From: Candidatus Yonathbacteria bacterium
GTDB lineage: Bacteria; Patescibacteriota; Minisyncoccia; Phycocordibacterales; JACNGX01
Assembly: GCA_013334825.1 (NCBI GenBank)
Contig: JAAXWR010000001.1
Coordinates: forward strand, 404,731 to 450,058
DNA length: 45,328 bases
Direction: 5' to 3'
In this document: positions 1 to 8,495 of the stretch, in pieces
How the letters are laid out: every line of letters starts with the position of its first letter
Numbering within the stretch: position 1 is the stretch's first letter
The notes under the pieces: model-generated
What the model was told of the DNA's origin: nothing
The model's database searches: none
The model's input: the letters and a program-made list of their open reading frames with translations, nothing else
Translations under genes and position numbers: made by a program

Positions 1-725
1 TTGGTAAGCGTCTCATCCATAAGATATCCCATCGTCGCAACTTCTGCAGTACCCGAAAGAAAGTCTCCGTCTTGTGTTTTGTATAAATCTTCTTCACTTT
101 GCGGTAAGTAGCCTGTGCCAATAAACGCTTCACGGCGCACAAGCGACGGAACAATCATCGGAGAAAATCCTTTTGCTCCAAAATGTTCAAGGGCAAGTTG
201 CCAAATCGCCATCGAAAGACGTGCGCCATCATTCTTCAAGAAATACCCACGAAAGCCGGCAACCTTTGCACCACGCTCCAAGTCAGCCATGTCATGAGCA
301 AGCATAAGGTCGATATGACTTTTGGGTGTAAAAGAAAATTGTGTTTTTTCTCCCCATGTTCGAACTTCTACATTATCTGCGTCACTTTCACCTTCGGGAA
401 CAGAGATGTCAGGGATGTTCGGTACTTGCACCATAAGACCTTGCCACTCTTTCATCACTTCTTTAAGTTCATTTTCTTTTGTCTGCATACGCTCTTTGAG
501 CGCCGACATATCCGCAATCTTTTTTTCACGTTCTTCACTAGATAGAGAAGCAATTTCTTTTGAGACAGCATTCTGCTCCGCTTTCATCGTCTCCACCTCC
601 TGAAGGAGTGCGCGCCGTGTATCGTCAATGGACAGGAGTGCCTCCACATCAAAATCGATGTGCTTTTTTTTGGCACCAAGAGCGATGAGATCCTTGAATT
701 CGCGGATGAATTTGATGTCGAGCAT
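1..725 (-). CDS. serS: Seryl-tRNA synthetase, 5' part (C-terminus outside window)
   Basis: Charges tRNA-Ser with serine in the cytoplasm. The minus-strand frame opens at 725 with MLDIKFIREFKDLI, the usual start of bacterial SerRS. A long charged helical arm follows (residues about 25-115, many Glu/Lys, the tRNA-binding coiled coil). The start of the class II core follows, with GFRGYFLKNDGARL and the motif-2 region (SLVRREAFIGTGYLPQ, then DLYKTQDGDFLSGTAE). About 241 codons are visible; the family is normally about 420-430, so the rest lies left of the window. There is no Shine-Dalgarno before the ATG; the sense strand there reads CCTCCTT, the reverse of one. A GC-rich hairpin (777-801) lies in the presumed leader. 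Confidence 0.96.
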   Translation of the reverse strand, partial: MLDIKFIREFKDLIALGAKKKHIDFDVEALLSIDDTRRALLQEVETMKAEQNAVSKEIASLSSEEREKKIADMSALKERMQTKENELKEVMKEWQGLMVQVPNIPDISVPEGESDADNVEVRTWGEKTQFSFTPKSHIDLMLAHDMADLERGAKVAGFRGYFLKNDGARLSMAIWQLALEHFGAKGFSPMIVPSLVRREAFIGTGYLPQSEEDLYKTQDGDFLSGTAEVATMGYLMDETLT

Positions 726-776
726 AAGTAAGGAGGTTAGTATATAAAGAGAAAAAAGACGAAACAAGGCTTTGAG

Positions 777-801
777 GCGGCGGGTCTGCGGACCCGCCGC
801 C
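777..801 (-). promoter_or_regulatory. GC-rich hairpin in the presumed serS leader
   Basis: Arms GGCGGCGGGTC and GACCCGCCGCC around a TGCG loop, about 50 bp upstream of the serS start. A TATACT-like -10 (sense strand minus, about 822-827) lies further upstream, so the hairpin would be in the 5' untranslated RNA. It could be an attenuator, a protein-binding site, or a terminator left by a lost upstream gene. No T-box features are visible. Confidence 0.5.
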
Positions 802-845
802 CATCCCATACACCATGCCAGTATAGCGCAAAATATGAAATTAGA

Positions 846-1104
846 AAATAGAAACAAAAAATCATGTTCATCATTTATAAATATGCTATGTTTTTAATTA
901 CTCAATTCCATCTATCATTCCGGACTTTACACTCTGCAAAACTTTAGTGAAGTAGATGACCCGGAAACCAAGTAGTAGTGTCTATCCACTACATTCCCGT
1001 TCGTTCCATCACATCTATCCTATAACCTCTTTCCTACATTCGTCTGTCCCTATAACCTATCTCCTCTAACCTCTTTCCTATATTCATATGCTATACTTAT
1101 CTCA
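846..1104. other. Intergenic region with repeat remnants upstream of dprA
   Basis: No gene is visible. Bases 917-990 hold a degenerate relative of the inverted repeat at 3414-3488 (shared CCGGAA-CCA-GTAGTA-TGTC words). Bases 1019-1088 hold the pyrimidine-rich dispersed repeat (CCTATAACCT / CTCCTCTAACCTCTTTCCTA), which also occurs at 5860-5920 (reversed) and 9344-9384. The dprA -10 (TATACT, 1092-1097) ends the region. Confidence 0.6.
1092..1097 (+). promoter_or_regulatory. -10 box of a probable leaderless dprA transcript
   Basis: TATACT ends 7 nt before the dprA ATG at 1105, so transcription would begin at or next to the start codon. No Shine-Dalgarno is present. Confidence 0.55.
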
Positions 1105-1989
1105 ATGACTTCCTCAGACATTCATGAGGTTGACCCCTCATCGGCGTTTCCCCTCATCGGCGAAATGTCCGACCCGCCAAAAACACTTTTTGTTCGTGGG
1201 ACGCTCCCCTCGCCTGATACTCGACTTCTCACGGTCGTTGGCTCTCGTTCATATACCAATTATGGACGCGATGCGTGCGAACATTTGATTGGAGGACTTG
1301 CCGGATATGATATTGCTATTATTTCTGGACTCGCACTTGGCATTGATGGCATCGCGCACCGTGCGGCAATAAAAGCAGGTTTGCCGACTATCGCTGTACC
1401 CGGCTCAGGACTATCGCCCGAGGTAATATATCCCGCGTCGCACCGCGGTCTTGCAGATGACATTGTTGCTCACGGTGGCGCTCTTGTTTCTGAATTTTCT
1501 CCCGATACGCGCGCGGCACAATGGACATTTCCCCAGCGTAACCGCGTCATGGCGGGCATGGCGCACGCCACACTCATTATAGAAGCAGGAGAAAAGTCGG
1601 GAACCCTTATCACTGCGCGTCTCGCGCTTGATTATAATCGTGAAGTATTGGTCGTCCCCCACGGTATCTTTTCTGATAATGCATCTGGCTCCAATCGACT
1701 CCTTCGCCAAGGTGCCAATCCCGCAATCGACAGTACAGATATTCTTCGTATACTTGATTTTGATGTTGATTCTGAAAATAGAGTGGTGTCCGAAGACATC
1801 ACTTTACAATACAAAGACTTACCTGACGCGCAACGAATGATCATGGAAGCACTTACCGAACCACTCAGCCGAGACGAAGTCATTCGCCGCTCAGGACTTT
1901 CCACCACGGACGCCAACATTGCCCTTACCGCATTAGAAATTCGCGGACGTATTAAAGAATCTGTTGGTTTAATACGCCGGATACGATAA
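1105..1989 (+). CDS. dprA: DNA-processing protein DprA
   Basis: DprA binds incoming single-stranded DNA and loads RecA during natural transformation. The Rossmann-like core is clear: VVGSRSYTNYG (about 45-55), SGLALGIDGIAHRAA (about 73-87), AVPGSG then VIYP (about 97-110), and SEFSPDTRAAQWTFPQRNR through HATLIIEAGEKSGTLITA (about 127-170). Residues 235-294 resemble the C-terminal winged helix (LSRDEVIRRSGL, ALEIRGRIKE). The protein is 294 residues, short at the N-terminus compared with forms that carry a SAM-like domain. ATG 1105 is chosen because the -10 box sits 7 nt upstream. Natural uptake fits the pilin-like genes elsewhere in the window, but this link is only an inference. Confidence 0.95.
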   Translation: MTSSDIHEVDPSSAFPLIGEMSDPPKTLFVRGTLPSPDTRLLTVVGSRSYTNYGRDACEHLIGGLAGYDIAIISGLALGIDGIAHRAAIKAGLPTIAVPGSGLSPEVIYPASHRGLADDIVAHGGALVSEFSPDTRAAQWTFPQRNRVMAGMAHATLIIEAGEKSGTLITARLALDYNREVLVVPHGIFSDNASGSNRLLRQGANPAIDSTDILRILDFDVDSENRVVSEDITLQYKDLPDAQRMIMEALTEPLSRDEVIRRSGLSTTDANIALTALEIRGRIKESVGLIRRIR

Positions 1990-2058
1990 CTATTGACAGT
2001 ACATCTCAAGTGCAGTATTGTAAAAAAAGAATCTTTTACATTATCCAAAAGAATACCG

Positions 2059-2604
2059 ATGAAAAAACTTCTTTTCCTTTTTGGCTTTCTGTGCTTTTTG
2101 TACACAGGATGTGCGCAAGAAAAAGACACCGCATCCCCACTCACCAAAGAGGGCGACATGTATACGCTTGTCATTACCTCAAAAAGTGCGTGGGACGCTC
2201 ATATGAGTGTGAACACATTTGCAAATGAGGTTGGGAAGACACTCAAGTCTTCTTTCCCCGCAAAGGTCATGGACCCAGACGTTCATGTGCGTGTGTTTCG
2301 AGACGACACCGGAAAGACGCACTATCGCGTCTCATGCAGTTGTCGTATCGTCCCTGCGCGAAAAGGCGAAACTCCTGATTGTTATTTTGACAGACGAGGG
2401 GCACTCATCTCTGGCAAAACACCTGAGAAAGCTTTGACAAACGCTGATGCGGAAATCAGGGACTCAAGGAAGATTGAAGACATGCGGAGACGTTTCCCCC
2501 ATGGGGTCATCCCCGATACGTTTGTCAGAACGTCCTTCTCTGGTTCGTCACATGAAGGATATTGGGCGATAAAAGAATACTTCATCGTCGGTCCTAAACC
2601 GTAA
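2059..2604 (+). CDS. Putative lipoprotein of unknown function
   Basis: I do not recognise this family. The start at 2059 gives MKKLLFLFGFLCFLYTGC, a lipoprotein signal peptide: positive n-region, hydrophobic core and lipobox LYTGC with the lipidated Cys at residue 18. An upstream in-frame start at 1993 would place 22 extra residues before the signal, so it is rejected. The mature part of about 163 residues is polar, with a Cys-x-Cys (SCSC, about 93-96), a further Cys, and repeated Lys/Asp. It lies 69 bp after dprA and has its own terminator at 2611-2640. It probably sits on the outer face of the cytoplasmic membrane. Confidence 0.75.
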   Translation: MKKLLFLFGFLCFLYTGCAQEKDTASPLTKEGDMYTLVITSKSAWDAHMSVNTFANEVGKTLKSSFPAKVMDPDVHVRVFRDDTGKTHYRVSCSCRIVPARKGETPDCYFDRRGALISGKTPEKALTNADAEIRDSRKIEDMRRRFPHGVIPDTFVRTSFSGSSHEGYWAIKEYFIVGPKP

Positions 2605-2610
2605 AACTCA

Positions 2611-2640
2611 CATCCCGACATTGCCGGGATGTTTTTATTT
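2611..2640 (+). terminator. Rho-independent terminator after the lipoprotein gene
   Basis: Stem CATCCCG / CGGGATG followed by TTTTTATTTTT, 7 bp after the stop. Confidence 0.85.
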
Positions 2641-2704
2641 TTAACCCTTATTTTTATCAAACAAAAACCCCGCACATATTGATAGCATCAGTCTATCAAA
2701 GAAC

Positions 2705-2732
2705 TTGACAATATGTATACAATATGTATTAT
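2705..2732 (+). promoter_or_regulatory. Sigma-70-type promoter for the 2778 gene
   Basis: TTGACA at 2705-2710 and TATTAT at 2727-2732 with a 16-bp spacer, 45 bp before the ATG. Confidence 0.65.
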
Positions 2733-2777
2733 TCTAAACAGATAACTGTACTTCCAACAACATAACTAATACAAAAA

Positions 2778-3284
2778 ATGAGCGAATCTTTTAATTCATT
2801 GAAAGAGTCTTCGAACTGGCGTAGTAATGTTTTGATTGTATCACTTCTTCTCCTTGCCTTTTGCGGAGTCATCTGGGGAATCGTAGAAATAAACAAGCCC
2901 AAAAAAGCTCCGCTAACACCTCCGTTGCAGACCGTACAAAAGCTTGTTCTTGAAAAGGAACGCCTCGCTCTCACGGTAGAAATAACTCCTGAAGGGATGA
3001 TGCGGGTGACTGCTGTGCACCCGGGACCATATGTCCTTATCCTTGATTCAAGATGGAACGGTGTTGGTGTGGGCGACGACCCAATTGAGGGTATCTTCAG
3101 AAGTGAATGCAGTACGAGAAATACTACTGTCGTCGGTCTCGTTCGTTATCTCCCACCTGATTATACGATATCTCTGGCTCACTTTGACCGAAATGGAAAA
3201 CTCGTAAAAACAGTTTCCATTGGATATTCTGAGACCAGTTTGAAATTCAGGAACCGTCCCTTTGGTGTATATGAAACTCCTTAG
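2778..3284 (+). CDS. Membrane-anchored protein of unknown function
   Basis: I do not recognise the family. The 168-residue product has one N-terminal membrane segment (about 18-36, VLIVSLLLLAFCGVIWGIV) after a short polar start, then an external domain of mostly beta-type sequence (ERLALTVEITPEGMMRVTAV, YVLILDSRW, YTISLAHFD). The arrangement fits a single-pass protein with the C-terminus outside. It has its own promoter (2705-2732), and its terminator (3283-3310) starts inside the stop codon. It forms a free-standing unit between the lipoprotein gene and topA. One Cys (about residue 111) lies in the outer domain. Confidence 0.7.
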   Translation: MSESFNSLKESSNWRSNVLIVSLLLLAFCGVIWGIVEINKPKKAPLTPPLQTVQKLVLEKERLALTVEITPEGMMRVTAVHPGPYVLILDSRWNGVGVGDDPIEGIFRSECSTRNTTVVGLVRYLPPDYTISLAHFDRNGKLVKTVSIGYSETSLKFRNRPFGVYETP

Positions 3285-3310
3285 CGGCCATGTGGCCGCT
3301 TTTTGTTTTG
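3283..3310 (+). terminator. Rho-independent terminator overlapping a stop codon
   Basis: AGCGGCCA / TGGCCGCT stem followed by TTTTTGTTTTG. The first two bases are part of the TAG stop of the preceding gene. Confidence 0.85.
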
Positions 3311-3413
3311 TCTTTTTGCTTACGAATGACAAATACGTACGCATGTCTCGCGCCCACATGTGTATGGTTCGAAGAAATTATTAGAGTGACATTTCTTTTA
3401 TCACTATTTTGTC

Positions 3414-3488
3414 TGTCATTCTGGGCTTGACCCGGAATCCAGGTAGTAATGTCCAAGATCTAGATTCCGGGTCAAGCCCGGAATGACA
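3414..3488. repeat. 75-bp near-perfect inverted repeat, MITE-like
   Basis: Left arm 3414-3441 (TGTCATTCTGGGCTTGACCC, then GGAATCCA) and right arm 3462-3488 (GATTCCGGGTCAAGCCCGGA, then ATGACA) are inverted copies with few mismatches around a 20-base centre. A degraded relative occurs at 917-990. No gene is inside. It resembles short non-autonomous inverted-repeat elements that spread between genes; no transposase partner is visible here. Confidence 0.75.
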
Positions 3489-3686
3489 AGCTGTTTTTAA
3501 TCTCCTCATTTTTAACTTCTCACCTTTCTCTTCCTTCTTGCTTCGTGATTCTTGCTTCCCGTCTCGTTTCGTACATTCGTACGTATTCGCTATTCGTATC
3601 CCACATTCTAAAACTTCATCCGCGCTTCGCGCGACACGACTATCCCCATTTGCAAAATAATCCCACGTAGTGTACTAATATATGGA
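3489..3686. other. Low-complexity spacer before topA
   Basis: No gene is seen. The stretch is made of repeated words (CTTCGTGATTCTTGCTTCCC, TTCGTACATTCGTACG, TATTCGTATCCC) shared with 9170-9300 and 31570-31640. Confidence 0.6.
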
Positions 3687-5846
3687 ATGAAGCTCGTCAT
3701 TGTTGAATCCCCCGCAAAAGCAAAAACGATAGAAAAATATCTTGGCAAAGAATATACCGTGCGCGCAAGCGTCGGTCATGTGCGCGATTTACCCAAGAGT
3801 AATAAAAAAGCGATTGATATTCCTGCTGGATTCGTTCCTCACTATGAGACAATTCCGGGCAAAGACAAAGTCATCAAAGAAATCAAAACACTTGCCACAA
3901 AAGCTGACGAGGTAATTCTCGCGACCGACCCCGACCGTGAAGGAGAAGCAATCGCTTGGCATGTTGCCGAAGCGTTGGGACTCAAAAAACCAAAACGCAG
4001 TACATTCAATGAAATCACCAAAGATGCTGTACAACATGCGATAGCACATCCGCGTGCCATTGATGCCCAACTTGTTTCTGCTCAAGAAGCACGTCGTGTG
4101 CTCGACCGTCTCTTTGGGTATGACCTGTCCGGTCTTATCTGGAAAAAAGTACGCTATGGACTTTCGGCTGGACGTGTTCAATCTCCCGCGCTTCGTATCA
4201 TCATGGAACGCGAACGCGAAATCCGTGCATTCATTCCCGAACCGTATTTCGTTATCACTGCCAATCTTACACACGGTAAAAACACCGTGCCGTTTGTCTG
4301 TACAGAAGAACCAAGTGACACAACAACAGCTGATGCTATTGTTACAAAAGGATATGCAGGCTCATGGATAGTAACAGACGTAAAAGAGAGCGCCCAGAAA
4401 CGCACTCCCTATCCGCCGTTCATTACTTCTACGCTCCAGCAAACTGCAAGCACTCGTCTTGGATACGCGCCTGCGAAAACGATGCAAATCGCGCAGAAAT
4501 TGTATGAAGCAGGACACATCACCTATATGCGTACTGACAGTCCTGCTCTTGCCAAAGAAGCACAGAAAGCAATCATCGCGCACATTACTTCTACATACGG
4601 CAAAGGCATGGTCGCCCCACGTACATTTTCCAGTAAATCAAAAAGTGCCCAAGAAGCACACGAGGCCGTTCGACCAACGCACATGCACGTAGTTTCTGCT
4701 GGGTCAACACCAGAACAAAAACGCCTGTATGAGCTCATTCATGCACGTGCCATCGCCTCCCAAATGGTTGACGCGGAACTCAAAAAAACAAAAATCACCG
4801 CCACCATTACCGAAGGAGGTATTCCCGATTTTGCGGCAAATGGCTCACGGGTGATTTATCCCGGATGGCTATCCGTTGACGGAGATGCGCGAGGCGAAGA
4901 CGTAACACTTCCCCAGATGACCGCGGGTGACGCTCTTGTGTTGAAACATATACATGCCGAAGAAAAGACAACACAACCTCCAGGACGCTATACAGAAGCG
5001 GGTCTCGTTAAAGAACTTGAAAAACGTGGGATTGGTCGTCCTTCCACCTATGCCGCCATCATCAAAACACTTGGAGACCGCGGATATGTCACGCGCGAAA
5101 AACGCACGCTCTTCCCCACCGATACAGGAGACGTCGTCAGTACATTTTTGGAAGAACATTTCGCCGACTATATCAGCGATAACTTTACCGCGCACATGGA
5201 AGACGAACTCGACGAAATCGCCGAAGGCGCGCGCACGTATCTGGCAACCATGCAAGAGTTTTACGGACCATTCACCACCGCTGTCGCAGCGAAAAAAGAC
5301 ATCGATAAACTGACAACGCTTGGTGATGCTGACCCGTCCATGAAATGTCCCAAGTGCAAAGGGACGATGATTATCAAACTCGGAAGAACGGGAACCTTTC
5401 TCTCATGCGCAACATTCCCTGACTGTACTGGCGCGCGCACCATGGAGGGTGAAGAAATGACAGGACCAAAAGAAACAGGCGAGCTCTGTCCAACATGCGG
5501 TTCGCCACTGGTAGAACGCATGGGGAAATATGGTAAATTCATTTCATGTAGCAACTACCCCAAATGCAAATTTATCAAATCTGATCCAGTAGAAGAAGCA
5601 AAAAAGAAAACGGGTGTCCCCTGTCCCAAGTGTGGCAAAGGAGAAATGATGGAACGTCGTGGACGTTTTGGTATCTTTTATTCATGCACCAATTATCCCG
5701 ATTGTAAATATGCCATCAAAGCAAAACCAACGGGAGCGAAGTGTCCCCAGTGCGGAGAACTTATGATGGAAGGAACAAAGACCATTCCTGAACGCTGCTC
5801 GGATAAAGGGTGTCCGAATCATAATCCACATAAGTTAGGAAGATAG
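3687..5846 (+). CDS. topA: DNA topoisomerase I (type IA)
   Basis: Relaxes negative supercoils through a covalent 5'-phosphotyrosine step. The TOPRIM domain starts at residue 1 (MKLVIVESPAKAKTIEKYLG) and has DPDREGEAIAWH near residues 81-92. The catalytic tyrosine is Tyr280 in ITYMRTDS, and the strand-passage region GIGRPSTYAAII lies near 448. The C-terminus carries three four-Cys zinc ribbons (starting CPKCKGTMI, CPTCGSPLV and CPKCGKGEM), then a last Cys cluster (CPQCGELMM, then CSDKGCPNHN). Length 719 is close to short bacterial TopA. The ATG lies just after an AT-rich TACTAATAT, so the transcript may have almost no leader. No other gene shares its transcript with certainty. Confidence 0.98.
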   Translation: MKLVIVESPAKAKTIEKYLGKEYTVRASVGHVRDLPKSNKKAIDIPAGFVPHYETIPGKDKVIKEIKTLATKADEVILATDPDREGEAIAWHVAEALGLKKPKRSTFNEITKDAVQHAIAHPRAIDAQLVSAQEARRVLDRLFGYDLSGLIWKKVRYGLSAGRVQSPALRIIMEREREIRAFIPEPYFVITANLTHGKNTVPFVCTEEPSDTTTADAIVTKGYAGSWIVTDVKESAQKRTPYPPFITSTLQQTASTRLGYAPAKTMQIAQKLYEAGHITYMRTDSPALAKEAQKAIIAHITSTYGKGMVAPRTFSSKSKSAQEAHEAVRPTHMHVVSAGSTPEQKRLYELIHARAIASQMVDAELKKTKITATITEGGIPDFAANGSRVIYPGWLSVDGDARGEDVTLPQMTAGDALVLKHIHAEEKTTQPPGRYTEAGLVKELEKRGIGRPSTYAAIIKTLGDRGYVTREKRTLFPTDTGDVVSTFLEEHFADYISDNFTAHMEDELDEIAEGARTYLATMQEFYGPFTTAVAAKKDIDKLTTLGDADPSMKCPKCKGTMIIKLGRTGTFLSCATFPDCTGARTMEGEEMTGPKETGELCPTCGSPLVERMGKYGKFISCSNYPKCKFIKSDPVEEAKKKTGVPCPKCGKGEMMERRGRFGIFYSCTNYPDCKYAIKAKPTGAKCPQCGELMMEGTKTIPERCSDKGCPNHNPHKLGR

Positions 5847-5859
5847 GAGATGAGGAGGA

Positions 5860-5920
5860 TAGGAAGATAGATGTAGGAAAGAGGTTAGAGGTAATAGGTT
5901 ATAGAGACGGACGGAACGGA
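5860..5920 (-). repeat. Reversed copy of the pyrimidine-rich dispersed repeat
   Basis: Read on the minus strand this is CCTATAACCTATTACCTCTA then ACCTCTTTCCTACATC, nearly the same as 1019-1088 and 9344-9384. It starts right after the topA stop. Confidence 0.7.
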
Positions 5921-5936
5921 CGTGGAAAAATAGTAG

Positions 5937-5970
5937 CAAACGTGGCGGGGTGCACCCCGCCACGTTTGTA
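5937..5970 (+). terminator. Rho-independent terminator downstream of topA
   Basis: Long stem CAAACGTGGCGGGG / CCCCGCCACGTTTG around TGCA, ending in TTTGTA. It lies about 90 bp after the stop, beyond the dispersed repeat. Confidence 0.75.
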
Positions 5971-5978
5971 TCAAGCAC

Positions 5979-6007
5979 TTGACAACTAAGTATATTTATA
6001 TATTATA
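5979..6007 (+). promoter_or_regulatory. Promoter for the 6052 gene
   Basis: TTGACA at 5979-5984 and TATTAT at 6001-6006, 16-bp spacer. Confidence 0.65.
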
Positions 6008-6051
6008 CGGGACGGAAGTCATATTGTAAAAACTCATAAAATAGAAAAACC

Positions 6052-6558
6052 ATGAAAAAAAATACTGAGCTCACATTCGAAAAAGTTCTCAGAAACTTTT
6101 TAGGAGATGCCATCATGAACGTCCCTGTCATCCTTCCTGAAAATACGGAGGACGCAGAGGCAGTTATGGCTCTGGAAGAATTGATAACGAAGATCGTATC
6201 CGGTAAAGATATCTTTCGAGATATCATATCGGGTCTTAAAAAAACAGGCGGAAACGTCAGTATCGACATGTCTATCCCCAAAAGACCTGACGGAATGCCT
6301 TCTACGTTTTATCCGTCACAGATAGATATTTTTTGCGAATGTGGAGATTGTGGATTTGCGTCTGTGCGCATGGATGATCTGTCAGTCAGGATACCGAATG
6401 AGGATGGAACAGGACAAGTAGTCATCGAAGTTGTTCCTACCGGCAACCTGTTTCCAAGACGGAAAGTATCTTTAGATATTTGTTGTCCATTTTTAGAAAG
6501 AGATACTTGTATGTGGGTCCAAGCATGTCTTGGTATGACCATCCATACATTGTTATAA
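6052..6558 (+). CDS. Hypothetical soluble protein with Cys pairs
   Basis: I do not recognise this 168-residue protein. The first half is helical and charged (MKKNTELTFEKVLRNFLGDA, later EDAEAVMALEELITKIVSG). The second half is beta-like and holds CECGDCGF (about residues 95-102), plus a CC pair and two single Cys near the end. The cluster could bind a metal, but the spacing does not match a zinc ribbon I know. No signal peptide or membrane segment is visible. Promoter at 5979-6007 and terminator at 6581-6605 make it a self-contained unit between topA and relA/spoT. Confidence 0.7.
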   Translation: MKKNTELTFEKVLRNFLGDAIMNVPVILPENTEDAEAVMALEELITKIVSGKDIFRDIISGLKKTGGNVSIDMSIPKRPDGMPSTFYPSQIDIFCECGDCGFASVRMDDLSVRIPNEDGTGQVVIEVVPTGNLFPRRKVSLDICCPFLERDTCMWVQACLGMTIHTLL

Positions 6559-6580
6559 AAACGACAAGGATATAAAAAAT

Positions 6581-6605
6581 ATAGCCGGCACCGCCGGCTA
6601 TTTTT
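6581..6605 (+). terminator. Rho-independent terminator
   Basis: TAGCCGGC / GCCGGCTA stem followed by TTTTTG. Confidence 0.85.
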
Positions 6606-6714
6606 GTATAAAAATAGATTGTGTCAGAGAAAAATCCAACCACCTTCTGTTTTTTATTATTTTTTTATATTTCATGGTTTATCTTTTTAATGTTTTAATC
6701 TCTTTATTTCATGC

Positions 6715-6720
6715 TATAAT
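6715..6720 (+). promoter_or_regulatory. -10 box of a probable leaderless relA/spoT transcript
   Basis: A perfect TATAAT ends 6 nt before the ATG at 6727, and no Shine-Dalgarno precedes the gene. Transcription should begin at the start codon. Confidence 0.65.
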
Positions 6721-6726
6721 CTCATC

Positions 6727-8262
6727 ATGTCTGAAGCAAAACAAAATGACACAACAGAAAACCATGACCTAGATATCTCTTCCCCCGCCACTCTTCCCGA
6801 CGTGCAAGATATCCTTTCTCTCATGACCAATCCGTCCGAAACGGATATCGCTCTTATTAAAAAAGCATATGAAGCAGCACTACAAGCACACGAAGGGGTA
6901 ACACGTTTTACTGGTGAACCGTATTTCAACCACGTGTTTGAAACCGCAAAAACATTGGCGCGCATGCACATGGACGCAACGACGATTGCCGCAGGATTTC
7001 TCCATGACACCATTGAGGACGGTCATATGACAGAAAAAGAAATGGAAGAACAATTTGGCACGGATATACTGTTTCTCGTAGACGGTGTTACAAAACTGGG
7101 CAAACTCAAATACCGTGGCATGGAACGCCATACAGAAAGTCTCCGCAAACTTTTTATTGCAACCGCCAAAGACATTCGCGTCATCATGATTCGTCTCGCG
7201 GATCGTCTTCATAATGTAACCACACTCTACGGACATCCCAAAGAAGATAAACGCAAACGAATTGCCCTTGAAACACTCGAGATATACGCACCTCTTGCCG
7301 ACCGCCTCGGTATTGGTTTTATGAAGGGCGAACTGGAAGATGCGGCGTTTGAATACGCATACCCCGAAGATTACAAAAAAGTAAAAGAGCTTCTCAAACA
7401 AAAGAGCAAGACAGATCAAGATTATCTGGAAAAAGTCCGTCGCACGCTTCAGAAATCACTTGCTGAAGAAAAGATTGATGTCGTCCACATGGATTATCGC
7501 ATCAAAAAAATCTACAGTCTCTTTCGCAAATTAAAACGCAAAAATATGGAAATCGACAAAGTATATGATATCGTCGCGCTTCGTGTCATTGTGCCGACTG
7601 TGTCTGACTGTTATCGAGTTCTTGGTGTTATTCATGGACTTTGGCGACCACTCCCCGGACGTATCAAAGATTATATCGCTCTTCCAAAATTAAACGGGTA
7701 TCAGAGTATTCATACCACTATCTTTACGGGTGATGGCGGTATTGCAGAAATCCAAGTACGCACACCAGAAATGCACGCCGAAGCAGAACTCGGTATCGCC
7801 TCACATGTGATGTACAAAGAATTGGGCGCAAATGGTGGAAATGGAAATGGAAAAAAACTAGATTGGATAGAGCAACTTCTTGAAGCACAAAAAACAGCAC
7901 AGGGTGGTGAATTTCTCAAAGATCTTCGTATGGACTTTTTTAGCGACCGCGTCTTTGTCTTTACACCCGCTGGTGATGTTGTCGACCTCCCTACGGGCTC
8001 GTCTCCAGTAGACTTTGCATTTACCATTCATACCGATATCGGTATGCATATGTCCGGTGCAAAAGTAAACGGCAAGATGGTTTCCCTTGATACACCACTT
8101 GTGGGAGGTGATATTGTCGAAATCATCACGGCAAAACATGTAAAGCCAACCAGCAAGTGGCTCAAATATGCCAAGTCCTCAATGGCACAACGACGCATTC
8201 GCGCATATCTTCAAAAAGAAGGCGCAGGAAGTGGTATTGGGAAGTTTTGGATGAAAGGTTAG
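6727..8262 (+). CDS. RelA/SpoT family (p)ppGpp synthetase/hydrolase
   Basis: Makes and probably degrades the stringent-response alarmone (p)ppGpp. Domains in order: an HD hydrolase with HDTIEDG (His93-Asp94) and the downstream ADRLHNVTTL; a synthetase with DIVALRVIVPT (about 280) and the substrate loop LPKLNGYQSIHTTIF (about 318-332); a TGS domain (about 400-465, VFVFTPAGDVVDLPTGSSPV). It stops at residue 511, so the helical, zinc-finger and ACT domains of long Rel proteins (over 700 residues) are missing. Both catalytic halves keep their key residues, so a bifunctional enzyme is likely, while ribosome sensing through the C-terminus is reduced. A long terminator hairpin follows. Confidence 0.95.
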   Translation: MSEAKQNDTTENHDLDISSPATLPDVQDILSLMTNPSETDIALIKKAYEAALQAHEGVTRFTGEPYFNHVFETAKTLARMHMDATTIAAGFLHDTIEDGHMTEKEMEEQFGTDILFLVDGVTKLGKLKYRGMERHTESLRKLFIATAKDIRVIMIRLADRLHNVTTLYGHPKEDKRKRIALETLEIYAPLADRLGIGFMKGELEDAAFEYAYPEDYKKVKELLKQKSKTDQDYLEKVRRTLQKSLAEEKIDVVHMDYRIKKIYSLFRKLKRKNMEIDKVYDIVALRVIVPTVSDCYRVLGVIHGLWRPLPGRIKDYIALPKLNGYQSIHTTIFTGDGGIAEIQVRTPEMHAEAELGIASHVMYKELGANGGNGNGKKLDWIEQLLEAQKTAQGGEFLKDLRMDFFSDRVFVFTPAGDVVDLPTGSSPVDFAFTIHTDIGMHMSGAKVNGKMVSLDTPLVGGDIVEIITAKHVKPTSKWLKYAKSSMAQRRIRAYLQKEGAGSGIGKFWMKG

Positions 8263-8269
8263 AGATGAA

Positions 8270-8315
8270 ACATTAGGTTAAACCTAGCGGTACTCCGCTA
8301 GGTTTAACCTAATGT
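8270..8315 (+). terminator. Long hairpin after relA/spoT
   Basis: A 21-22-bp stem (CATTAGGTTAAACCTAGCGG and its complement) around TACT, with a weak TTT tail. Starts 8 bp after the stop. Confidence 0.7.
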
Positions 8316-8440
8316 TTCCCTAGAACAATTGATGGAACATGTAATGGGAAATTAAAAATATAGAGACAACAAAAATATAGACATCCCAATCTTACTTCAA
8401 ATTTTTAATCAGAATATCTACACTTTTTCATACATACAAA

Positions 8441-8462
8441 ATACCGGCACGAATGCCGGTAT
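8441..8462 (-). terminator. Terminator of the 8496-8963 gene
   Basis: ATACCGGCA / TGCCGGTAT stem. Read on the minus strand it is followed by TTTTGT. On the plus strand an AT-rich tract follows, so it may work both ways. Confidence 0.7.
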
Positions 8463-8495
8463 GCTATTATTTTTTCTCTTAAAATCACGAAAAAA

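Noticed and set aside
777-801. T-box riboswitch before serS
   Set aside because: No T-box sequence (TGGNACCGCG type) or specifier loop is visible; only a single hairpin.
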